Shown: one piece after another, positions 36,456 through 47,746 of the stretch
Position numbering within the stretch: the first letter of the stretch is position 1
How the letters are laid out: every line of letters starts with the position of its first letter
DNA from: Aquilaria yunnanensis
Taxonomy: Eukaryota > Streptophyta > Magnoliopsida > Malvales > Thymelaeaceae
DNA length: 64,000 bases
NCBI GenBank assembly: GCA_039654915.1
Contig: CM077593.1
Coordinates: forward strand, 112,889,413 to 112,953,412
Reading direction: 5' to 3'
Notes under the pieces: generated by a model
The model's database searches: none
Told to the model about the DNA's origin: nothing
The model's input: only the letters and a program-made list of their open reading frames with translations
Position numbers and translations under genes: made by a program

Positions 36456-36515
<60 letters not shown>
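36456..36515. repeat. (TA)n microsatellite, about 60 bp
   Basis: About 29 uninterrupted TA units. Confidence 0.95.
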
Positions 36516-36517
<2 letters not shown>

Positions 36518-36589
36518 TAGAAAACCTTGTTTGTTCTTTTACATTTTCACGCATTACTTATTCTTTTGAATTTTGGTGTTTCTATTTAC

Positions 36590-38340
36590 GGGCGTACTTG
36601 TTATTTTAGAAAGCAATGTCTGTTTTTTCTTTTACATATTTATTTTTTGTTACCTAAGTATTTGTTCTTATAGAAGGCCTATAGAAAGCACTGTTTGTTC
36701 TTATATATGACCCTGTTTCTGTAAATTTCTTGTTTTTTGTCTTTTGGTATTTGTTCTTCTAGAAGGGTTTCTTTGTTATTTTAGAAGGCAAATTTTGCTT
36801 TTTCTTCTACATATTTATTTTTCGTTATTTAAGTGTTTATTCTTATAGAAGACACTGTTTGTTCTTATACATGACCCTATTTCTATAAACTTCTTGTGCT
36901 TTTGTCTTCTGGTGTTTGTTCTTTTAGAAGGATATGTTTGTTTTTTTATAAGGATATCTTTGTTCTTTTAGAAGGAAATGTTTGTTCTTTCTTTTACATG
37001 TTTATTTTTTATTACTTAAGTATTTGTTTTTATAGAATGCACTATTTGTTCTTATACATGACCCTGTTTCTGTAAACTTATTGTTCTTTTATCTTCTGGT
37101 GTTTTTTCTTTCAGAAGTATATGTGTGTTCTTTTAGAAGAGCATTTTTGTTCTTTTAGAAGGCAATGTTTGTTCTTTCTTTTACATGTTTACCTTTTCTT
37201 ATTTAAGTATTTGTTTTTATACATGACCATGTTTCTGTAAACTTCTTGTTCTTTTGTTTTCTGATGTTTATTCTTTCAAAATGATATGTTCATTCTTTTT
37301 GAAGGGCATCTTTGTTATTTTAGAAGGCAATATTTGTTCTTTTTTTTTTTTACATTTTTATTTTTTGTTACTTAAGTATTTGTTCTTATAGAAGGCACTG
37401 TTTGTTCTTATATATGACATTATTTCTATAAACTTCTTGGTTTTTTGTTCTTTCAGAAGGATATGTTTGTTCTTTTAGAATGACATCATTATTATTTTAG
37501 AAGGGCATCCTTGTTCTTTTAGAAGGAAATGTTTGTTCTTTCTTTTATATGTTTATTTTTTGTTACTTAAGTGTTTGTTCTTATAGAATGCACTATTTGT
37601 TCTTATACATGACCCTGTTTTTGTAAATTATTCTTCTTGTATCTTTTAGTGTTTGTTCTTTCAGAAGGATATGTTTGTTCTTTTATAAGGGCATCCTTGT
37701 TCTTTTAGAAAACAATGTTTGTCTTTCTTTCTTTTACATGATATTTTTTTTCATTTAAGTGTTTGTTCTTATAGAAGACACTGTTTGTTCTTATACATTG
37801 CCCTATTTCTGTAAACTTCTTGGTTTTTATCTTCTTGTGTTTGTTCTTTTAGAAGGGCATCTTTGTTCTTTTACAAGGAAATGTTTATTTTTTCTTTTAT
37901 ATGTTTATTTTTTGTTACTTAAGTGTTTGTTCTTATAGAATGCACTGTTTGTTCTTCTACATGACTCTGTTTTTGTAAACTTCTTGTTCTTTTATCTTCT
38001 AATGTTTGTTATTTCAGAAGGATATGTTTGTTGTTTTAGAAAGTCATCTTTGTTCTTTTAGAAGATAATATTTGTTTTTTTTCTTTTACATGTTTATTTT
38101 TTGTGACTTAAGTGTTTATTTTTATAGAAGACACTGTTTGTTTTTATACATGACCCTATTTCTATAAACTTTTTGTTTTTTGTCTTCTGGTGTTTGTTCT
38201 TTTAGAAGGATATGTTTGTTCTTTTAGAAGGTCATCCTTATTCTTTTAGAAAGAAATGTTTGTTCTTTCTTTTACATGTTTATTTTTTATTACTTAAGTA
38301 TTTGTTCTTAAAGAAGGCACTGTTTTTTCTTTATCCACGG
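36590..38340 (+). repeat. Hierarchical minisatellite, nine units of about 164 or 189 bp
   Basis: An anchor phrase (ATGACCCTGTTTCTGTAAAC) recurs nine times: at 36709, 36873, 37060, 37225, 37416, 37611, 37800, 37963 and 38152 (position of its GAC). Spacings are 164, 187, 165, 191, 195, 189, 163 and 189. The two size classes differ by one about 24-base subunit of the form TGTTTGTTCTTTTAGAAGG. Each unit runs anchor, CTTCTGGTGTTTG, two or three TTAGAAGG subunits, TTTACATGTTTATTTTT, then TTAAGTGTTTGTTC. Frames across it are artefacts. Confidence 0.9.
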
Positions 38341-39074
38341 AAAATAAAGATTGAACCTTTATTTAATTATACAAACATTATAAAGCCATATAAATAATTT
38401 AAAAAAAATTACTCAGATAGCATACTAATAAAATGTACTACATACCTACCTAAAAGAATGAATCTTTTTTTTTAATTGTTCCAAAAATGATATTGAAGAG
38501 TTTTTCTCTTTTGTAATCTCTTGGCATTTAATTTAACTTGCCATCCTTATTTAAATTCTCACTACACAACATCATAAAATATATTTGAGATGTATTAACA
38601 ATATTTGCTAAATGTTAAAGTTTCAGGTAAAAAAATAATTAATTTTTTATTTGTTGAATATATTGGGTACTCACGGTTATATTAGACTTCATTTAATCCG
38701 GATCAAATCACATCAAATTCCATTTAATCATTTTTTTTCATAATTTTGTATCTTCCATTCATATATATCATTATCATTATTTAAAGCCTACAAATCCTCT
38801 ATATTTTTATATACAATTTCAACAAAAGTAATACTGGAGAAACATGTTCAATATCAATATACTTATGTAGTAAAACATTCACGATATTCGTAAAAAAAAA
38901 AAAGAAAAGGCCAATTGTATATAAAGAGGTAAAAATCAATTTATTATGTTGTGGAATAAAATAAGTGTTAGGAAAAAACTGAAAAAGTGCTATTCATAAG
39001 GGAGAAAAAAAAAAAAAAGTGAGACGGCGCTATTTCATGTAAAATGGATTTCATTAATACATGCACGTTTTTTA

Positions 39075-39102
39075 GCGCCAGGCGCACATATGCGCCTGGC
39101 GC
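39075..39102. repeat. Perfect GC-rich palindrome (12-bp arms, 4-bp loop)
   Basis: GCGCCAGGCGCA and TGCGCCTGGCGC surround CATA, in otherwise AT-rich DNA about 550 bp upstream of the TBL gene's TATA box. Confidence 0.9.
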
Positions 39103-39642
39103 ACACAAGAATTAGCCGTAAATAATTAACATGCCCCGTGACATGCAGAAGGGCCCCATCCTCCCATAACACAAACATTTGATTTGATTTCCCAATAAAA
39201 CAAGCAAACTTGTCTGCCCAAAAAAGCTAAAACCTCCACGGCACCTCAACTTACCACTGCACTTCCAACGAATCCTTCCAAACTCTCTTCCAAGTTCCAA
39301 CTCATGTCAGTACAAAAACTCACTCTCGTGTGTCCAAATCCAAATCCTACCTCCCTGCATGTGAAACCACAATTATTTAAGTCATGAGTTAAAATATTTT
39401 TAAAATACTTTTGAAATTTTCTTATTGTTCTAGTTAGGGTATGGAAAAAAGATTAAAAAATTAATTACTTTGTAAAACAAATATTATTATTAGATAATAA
39501 AATATTAGTTTTTAAATGAAATAAAATGATTTTTAAATATGCAAAACAAACTATATTTTAGTTGTTCGTGTTGATTGGATGTAGAAAAGTCAACTAATTC
39601 AACTCTCGAATTATACCATCCTTTTACCTTGTTCTTTTTTCC

Positions 39643-39649
39643 TATAAAT
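39643..39649 (+). promoter_or_regulatory. TATA box of TBL gene
   Basis: TATAAAT lies 95 bases before the chosen ATG at 39744. The in-frame ATG at 39648 falls inside this box, so it should not be transcribed, which supports the downstream start. Confidence 0.6.
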
Positions 39650-39743
39650 GAACTCATCAAGTGAGGGACAATTAACCGCTTGTGTTTTATTCCTCTCTTT
39701 CTTGTCCAGAGAGAACCCCACTGTAAAACCCCAGAAATCTAAG

Positions 39744-42700
39744 ATGGGGTTGGGGTCAAAAGTAGTACTGGTTTTGCTTTTGTTTCTATTCTTACAACAA
39801 GCAAGAGCACATAACCACCATGTTTCATATAACAGTACGAGGTTAAGAGCCAGAAAAGCAGTTGTTAATGGCTGCAATTTATTTCAGGGGAGATGGGTAC
39901 CCAATCCTTCCTACCCTCTCTATGATTCTTCTGGCTGTCCCTTCATAGATGCCGAATTTGACTGTTTGAAGTTCGGGCGACCCGACAAGCAGTACCTCAA
40001 GTACTCCTGGAAACCAGACTCATGTGACCTGCCCAGGTATCTGCCAACACCATCTTCAAGCCTATTCACTATCTGTCCCAAAATAATTGAAACGACTTGT
40101 ATAATCATAAGTATATGTGAATAGATTTGATGGGGTGGAATTGTTGAGGAGGTGGAGCGGGAAGAAGATAATGTTTGTGGGGGACTCGCTGAGCTTGAAC
40201 ATGTGGGAGTCGCTGGCTTGTATGATTCACGCGGCGGCGCCCGGTGCCAAGTCCACCTTTGCCAGGAGCACGCCGCTCTCTTCTGTCACATTCGAGGTAC
40301 GGTATTTCTGTTTGGCGCGCCATCTTTTGGGTTTCGGCCTTTGCAGGAAATGTTTTGTTTTGTCCTCCGAGTTTTCTTTTTCTCTTTTTAATTCTTCCCT
40401 TTCTGAATTTATTAGGGATTTCGCCCTGATTTTTTGTCCGTCTAAAATGTTAACTAATAACTATCGAAATCAGCCGCGTACCCAGATTTTCTAAGCAAGG
40501 GCATAGTACACAGTGTTCTAAATCACAGTCCTCGTAAGGAATTAGACTAATTTTAAGGTGAAGTCCGAATATATTAAAAACTAAAAAAAGACTACTAATG
40601 ATCAGATTCTATCATTTTACGTCCCTTTATGCATATCTGTATCGGGAGTTTTTATTCAGTGTATTGTGTAGGTAAATCAGAAGCATAAAATCAGCGTAAT
40701 TTAATTTTTTTTCTTCACCAATATTTTGTCGTGAAAGAAAATATTTTAATTAAATAAGGATCTAACACTAACTGTTTTTATGATAACTGAAATTATTTTC
40801 ATAATAACGTTCTATTGAAGAAAAATACCATCACCAATACGATAGAAGTATAGCTAATTACACAGATAAAAAAAAAAATTGTAGTATGAAAAGGTTATGG
40901 GTTAACTACAATTTGCCCTTTGTAGTTTAGGTAAAATTACACTTTACTTCCCCTATTTTAGAAACATATACTTTTTCTACTGCTTTTTTAATACAGTTCG
41001 ACAGCAACTTCTGAAATCTTAATTTAGATACTTTGTAGGTATATTCCAATAATTTTAATCTTTATTTTATTTTATTTTATCATTAATTAGTATTTTAAAT
41101 TATCAATTTTTTCTTTTTGTAAATGTAAAATAGTATTTTTTTTAAATGTTAATCAACTGTAAAAAATATCATACTGATTAAAATAATTTAAGGATAACTA
41201 CCGTATAATTTAAATTAAGATTTTTAAAGCTTCCGTGGGATTGTATTAAAAAAGTAGAGGCAAAGTATATATTTTTGAAATAGGAGGGACAAAGTGTAAT
41301 TTCATATAAACCTCAGGTGCAAATTGTGATTATAACTTCAAAACTTGCATTGACATACAATTTGAGATTGTTCGAAGGAAAATGTCACAATTTGAGAATG
41401 ACACATATAGGAAGATCCTGAACGATTGATTAATATGATTAATAATAATAATATGAGTTTTGTTTTTTGTTATTTGTGTTTTCGATGAGAAGCTATATAT
41501 GCGACATATGATTTGGTCCCAGCAGAAACTTGATATGATCATGATGTAAAATATGATTAATATTATATTATATGACTATGATAATAGAGACTGATCAATT
41601 TTTTAATTGGCAAAAAAAATCAATTTTTTAAGTTTCAACATTTATACTATAGTTAATTTTCCACAAAAACGTTACTAGGATTTGAATTACTGTTACTTCT
41701 CTTTTCTTTGTTTGTTTTCACCCATAAATAATTGCCGTTCGGAAGGTGAAGATGGTTCTTCCCTTTTCTTTGTCTTTTTTATTTTCCTAGAAAATAACCT
41801 CTCCTAGCAAGAACTGATCACAGCTGTTATGCACTATTTGCTAGCTTAGAAATAAGTAGAACAATTGGGCAGGGGTGGTCTAGAATCATTGTACAATGAT
41901 TTGGTCAATAATGTACAATAATTTTATTGAAATGTTTAATAAGCTAATCTTAGTGCTTTATTTTTTAATATTAGTGGACATATACAGAATCATCAAGTCA
42001 AAGAAAATATATGAAAAGGGAAGCAGAGAAAAAAAATGATAAAAGGGATCATTTTTGCAGATATTTTTTTTTTATTTTCATAGGGTAATTTCTGCTACAA
42101 TTTCTTCCTCATATAATTTCACACATTTAGCTGATATTGCTTTTCATTTCAAGCATGACTTAATCTGCGTTTGGTATTAGTATCATTGTTTAGTAGTAGA
42201 GTTTTGAAAAAGATATTTAAATATAGCTTTAGTTTTTAGTTTTGATGGTTAATCTTTACCATTAATAAATTAACTAAAATTCTAACGCTAATAATAAAAC
42301 CTTCTCAAATGGGCCTTACTAAAGCTATTAAATGATACTCCCTCCGTCCTATAAATTTTGATACATTTGACTTTTTGTTGTATTTTGACTCAATTTTATT
42401 CATATTATTGTTTGTTAAAAAAAATAAAAAAAAATATATTTAGAAACTATATATCTTGAATTATCACTCATGTACAAAGATTTTGTATTTATATATTAAA
42501 ATGTTGAAAATAAAAAATTATAGATTAATTATAAAAAATAAATTGAGCAAAACTTTTGGGACGGAGGGAATACAAGAAAAAAGTGTGACTGTGCCACGAT
42601 GAGCCAAACACCTTGAGAGTTCAACTTCATAAGCATTTGGGTGGGCTTGAAAGTCAAGTAGCCTTAGAATATGAGCTCAAACTCGACGTGTTCTATGGGC

Positions 42701-45700
42701 ATAATAATATTAGGGGAAATTTTAATTTTTAAAACCTTATGAGTTCAAATGTAATTATGGCATAACTTTAAGGTTATGTGTGATTAATCCTACATGAAAA
42801 TGGTGTTCTTACAGCTGCAAGTAAGCTTTGAAGCCATTCATAGTTAGCGAATTATAACTCACGTACAATTCGTTTTGCGTCAAGTCAGATTGATTCAGAA
42901 TAATTTATTATTATTTTTTTTTACATTTTTTTCTGGAACCAATTTTATTTTAAAGGTAATACTGTGTAGATGAAAGAAGCGATTGAATAACAATTTTTGG
43001 AATGTAGTTAAATGTCTATGAATTTTTTACTTTCTCTACCTAAAAGAGAAGAATTAATAACATTTAATCATATAATTTGTATCATATTAAATATTTTTTC
43101 GTAATTTTTCGTCAAATAAATGACAATAATAAAACTTTTTAGATGGTTGGAATTTAATAGAATTTTTTTTTTTCATTACTAATGGATGTGGAATCAAGAG
43201 TAAACATTTGTGAGGGCAGATGCATTTCGGCTCCAAATGTTGCTATACTAGTTTAACTGATTTTGTTATACTACTGGTGATCCTAGATTTTTTTTTTCCG
43301 GAAGTGATCCCACAGTTTTAAAATACATTTTTTTAAATTAACTAATATAAACATATTTATTCTCTTCTACAGATTGTCAAACTATTAGTAAATACAAAAT
43401 AATTTTTCTGCATTAGCCGATATCTATTTCTAAATTATAATTCAAACTATAAAGTACCCATCTTTTGATAAATTTTAACTTTCAAATTATAGTTTAACAA
43501 TAAGTTAATAATTTATATTATCAAAATTTCCTCTATGTAAATATAAAATAGTTTTCCCCCGGAAGATTTCATCAACTTTAAGTTTTCCGTGATTCCGACA
43601 AAAAAAAAAAATAAGAGGAAGTGAAATGAAATAATTTGTTGGGTTGGGGACTAAAAACAAGTTGCTTCAGGTTAGGAACCAAAAATTTTGAGGCTAGGGA
43701 GCAAAATGGGACTAAAAAAAAAGTGAGGGACGACTGATGTTTTTAATCCATTCAGAACCGATAAACATTTGTTTTTCTTTCAAATTTTAACAGGAGCGGA
43801 TGAACCTCAACCAAGCACACTAATTCAATTTAATTTAATTTAAAATAATTTATTTTTATTATATTTTTTTACCCAAAACTAATTTTATTTGAAAGATAAT
43901 ATTCTACAGGTGCAATGATCCATTGAAATAGAATTTTTTTAATTATTATTTTTTTATAAAATTCTCTTTTTTAATACCCAATAGAAGAAAAATTATAAAA
44001 ATTTAATAACATCACAAAAATTTTAATTTAAATAAAGTATTACACTTATATAATATTAAGTTTTTAATAAAATTGGTTCCAATAAAAAATATATAAAAAT
44101 GAAAATAAGTCATTTTTATTTTTATTTTTAGTTTTTACTTTATCCTCTTGCTTATGAAACTTACATATTATACTATATTCTAAAACCCGTTTTCCAATCA
44201 CTATTTATTTTTACAATAAACTATAGTGCATTTCTGATTTTTTCCCTTGGTGTTGGGGTAGGCTGCAATCCGCTCTTTCACTTGATTCAGTTTTTCCTTT
44301 ATCTTTTTTTGACAAGATCGCTTCTTCCAGAAGTTTGGTTAGATTTTCAAAAAATAATAGCTTTTTGAGGGTCTATCTTGCTATTCTCTCATTTTCATTT
44401 TGTTTCACGTTTTTTGTTTTTGTGAAACGCGATTCCAGTCCCTGCATTGTTTCCATTTCCCATATTAGACATTGAGTTTGTTCAACTTGACGTTTTGGAG
44501 CTTAAACTTAGTCACTACTTAATTATAGTGTTTTTGTTTGATCTCTTGATTCTTTTTTTTTTTTTTTTATAATGTGTTGTTTTCTAAACTAAAATATTGG
44601 TTACCATGGTTTATTTATTTTTTTAGTGAAATAGAGCCTTTTTTTTGTTAATTTTTTTTAAGTTAATTGTTAAACCCTTAATGCATAAGGTTTTTACATT
44701 TTCTCTCTTACTCCCCAAACTATTTTTGTTGCTTTTCTTTATTATTATTTTGCTTAATATTGTGATATTATGTAACCACCGCAACGTGCCGACCTTTTAT
44801 ACCTCGTATACTCTAAAACATGCATTAGTTGTGGCGGAGTGGGATCTTCATGTAAAATTTGTTGGAGTCATAACAAATGTTTACCTATAATTTAAGAACA
44901 ACATGTAGGCTTTTGCCAAAATTGAGCAGGGTTAATCAAGATTGTCAATATCAAAATTCCACATGAGATTATTTTTTATTTTCTATAAATTATAGTTGTA
45001 GAATTGGATCATAATCCTAATTCTAATAATAAAATTTAATTAAATTATTTTTCTTATTTTGGATTGTAAAATTGTAAAATTATAAGATTTAAATTGAGAT
45101 TTTAACAACCTTGTCAATTTATCCCACTCTCAATAATGTGGCGCTGTCCCTAATTCCAAGTTCAAGCTTAAACAATCCAAACTCAAAACTCAACTGAATA
45201 AAATATCGAACAATTTTTCAACAATGAGTGTTGAGACTTTGTCCAATTAAACCAGACTCAAGCTTGAACTTAAGTTTGAGGTACTCGATAAAAGCAATAA
45301 AATTATTATCTGTGTACGCTTTGTTTTATGAAATTTAACTATTTACTAGAATATTTATTGGAAGATTTAAGGAGATGAAAAAATTGTTGCTGGGCAGGAT
45401 TATGGAATAAGTATTTATTTGTACCGTACGCCGTATCTAGTGGACATTGTGAAAGAGGATGCCGGGAGAGTGTTGGATTTGGGTTCCATCAACGCCGGCA
45501 ACGCTTGGAAGGGGATGGACGTGCTGATCTTTAACACGTGGCATTGGTGGACCCATACTGGATCATCACAACCGTAAGATCTTCTCTTTTAACGTTTTCT
45601 TCCCTGTTTCTTTTTTAGTTTTGATTCTTTAGTCATCCGGAGCAAGAAAATTTCGCACTTGAATTTGACATTTTATTTTTAGTTGGTTTGTTCTTTACCT

Positions 45701-46992
45701 TTTCTTTTTCTTTTTCTTTTTCTTTTTTGAAAAAGGGGGGGTGGGGGGGGGGGGGGTTAAAAGGGTTATTACATATATCTTCAAAAGGTATGGAATTATA
45801 GTTCCATGAGCTTATAATGAGTAATTGTTGGATTTGTTAGGCTGCCAACCTTAAAAGGGTAATGTCCACTTCAAAATCTCTAATAAATCACTTTATCTAG
45901 CTAATAAATTTTAACCTTTTAAGAATACCTTGATTTTGAGTGCAGAATCATGTCAACCACCCATGGAAATTTTCTAACTGGCAATACTGTATTATCATTT
46001 TTAAAATTATATCGTTTCAAAATTAATACTCTATTTAATCAATGATTATTTAAATTACATTTTTCATAAATTAATTTACTTTTGTGAACGTTTTTCCTTA
46101 CCTAGCTTAAAAAAAAAGAAAATTTAACAAAAAATGTCTAATTTCTGCTAAAATTATTTTTAAAATTATTTTTCAGGCTTTTAAATTCAATTAATATACA
46201 AATGATCAAATAATCATTATATTTAAAAATAATCAGTTTCCAATAATTTCCCTCAAATGTAAATTGTTAAGTGCCAAGCCCCTGCCTTCTAAGTCAAGTG
46301 ATACTGCTTGTATCAAGTGGCGACATGATTAATGATTTAATAATTGTGTACCTTTACCCCAACGAATCACTACGCCCCTAGGCATATGTTTTAAAATTAA
46401 AGTTAGTGAGTTTAGTCTTAGCGCTAATATATTGGTCACTTCAGATGGGATTATGTCAGGAATGGGCAGACACTGCTCAAGGACATGAACCGCTTGGAAG
46501 CATTTTACATTGGCCTCACCACATGGGCCACATGGGTTGACACCAACATTGATCCCTCCACAACCAAAGTCTTCTTCCAAGGCATCTCTCCCACCCACTA
46601 CCAGTGAGTGCTGCAAATAGGTTATTCATAAATTGTGTGCCTGGATTGATCCATACACAATAATTTGACTCGTTTTTGTGCTTTGCTCGACGAAAATCAG
46701 GGGTAAGGAATGGAACCCAGGAAAAAAGAATTGCTATGGAGAGCAAGAGCCTTTGTCCGGGTCAGTGTACCCAGCAGGGGCACCTCCAGCCGTGGCGGTT
46801 GTGAACGAGGTACTAGGGGCCATGAAGAAGCCTGTTTACTTGTTGGACATAACAACACTGTCTCAGCTAAGGAAAGATGCTCACCCGTCGGCCTATGGCG
46901 GCGACAGTTCGGGCAACGACTGCAGCCACTGGTGCCTCCCTGGCTTGCCGGATACTTGGAACCAGCTCCTCTATGCAGCGCTGGTTATGTGA
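39744..46992 (+). CDS. TBL: Trichome-birefringence-like O-acetyltransferase (TBL37/38-like), 5 exons
   Basis: Exons 39744-40036, 40125-40296, 45398-45573, 46445-46603 and 46701-46992 total 1092 nt (363 aa), all with GT-AG introns. The start gives a clean signal peptide or signal anchor ([20 protein letters not shown]). Residues 43-98 are the TBL/PMR5N domain ([46 protein letters not shown]). The PC-esterase part has the catalytic GDS at 117-119 ([13 protein letters not shown]) and D340-x-x-H343 near the end ([19 protein letters not shown]). TBL proteins act in the Golgi/secretory path and acetylate (a few may deacetylate) wall polysaccharides; the substrate of this member cannot be told. A member of the TBL37-41 clade by overall wording. 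Intron 2 is 5.1 kb and TE-rich. Confidence 0.95.
42338..42570. mobile_element. Stowaway MITE (233 bp) in TBL intron 2
   Basis: CTCCCTCCGTCCTATAA at the left and the inverted TTCCCTCCGTCCCAAAAG at the right, flanked by TA (42336-42337, 42571-42572). Textbook mariner-derived MITE. Confidence 0.9.
42866..43135. mobile_element. Foldback MITE, family member 2
   Basis: Begins CAATTCGTTTTGCGTCAAG and carries the family's GGAACCAATTTTATTTTAAAG and ACTGTGTAGATG segments. The right end is unclear. In TBL intron 2. Confidence 0.55.
43815..44135. mobile_element. Foldback MITE, family member 3
   Basis: Contains AAAACTAATTTTATTTGAAAG, ATATTCTACAGGTGCAATG and, inverted, TATATAATATTAAG...AAATTGGTTCC. In TBL intron 2; ends approximate. 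Confidence 0.55.
45735..45756 (+). repeat. G-run in TBL intron 3
   Basis: Twenty-one G residues broken once by T, preceded by a CTTTTT repeat. Could form a quadruplex on the transcript or be an assembly-sensitive homopolymer. Confidence 0.8.
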
Positions 46993-47746
46993 TCTGAGGG
47001 AAATTAAAACATAACTTTCAGTCTCAAAATTAATTACTTGTCTCTGTTTTTTTATTGGTACATAATTACTTGTCTCTTTTGGTCATAAGGAAGCAATCTC
47101 TTCTGATTTTTTTAAAATGTGTCCTAAAAAGTTACGGGACATATTCACTGTTAATCTTAAATTGGATATAATGTAGAAAAATAGAAAGTTTACACTGGCA
47201 CAATTATGCTGTCAGCCTTCACAATGTTGGCAATGTAGAACTAACCCGGGTCAAACTTGACCCAACTTGATCAAATCAGGACTTGACCCAACACGGAGAC
47301 TACTAGGGTGAAGGTGGGCCAAATATGGGCTTGATGGAAGAGGGAAGCTAAAATAGGATCGGCCTGACACAGGTTTAGATTGGGCTCGAAATCAGACTAG
47401 GTTGGCCATTTCCTCTTCCACAGTCATTGTTTCAAAATTTCCTTAAAAAAAAAAAAAAGGTTCATTACATGCCAACCCCTTAAACGATTCCAGACTTTCA
47501 AAGCATTTTACTTTTCTATCTCTCTCTAATTCTTATAAATGACTAGTTTTTTAGGACTTTTTAAGAAAAAAAAATTTATGACTCCCTTATAAATAGAGGG
47601 TCTCACTCCCACACTTCTTCACACCAATTTCTCTTCTCCATCTACAACATTCTCTTATTCTCACTACTTGCTCTCATTCAATTTTCTTAAACTCCCGCTA
47701 ATATTTTCCTAATCTTTTCTTAATTTATAATTATTTTTTCTCGCTA
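46993..47746. other. 3' flank of TBL and 5' flank of hAT relic
   Basis: Probable 3' UTR first. From about 47245, phrases on a GGGTCAAACTTGACCC theme suggest the subterminal region of the hAT element that follows, but no terminal repeat or TSD was found. No host gene. Confidence 0.4.

Noticed and set aside
36590..38340. CRISPR-like array
   Set aside because: Plant nuclear DNA; spacers are themselves related and the structure is a nested tandem repeat, not unique spacers between identical repeats.
39648..39743. Upstream in-frame ATG extending the TBL protein by 32 residues
   Set aside because: It lies within the TATA box and would bury the signal peptide.
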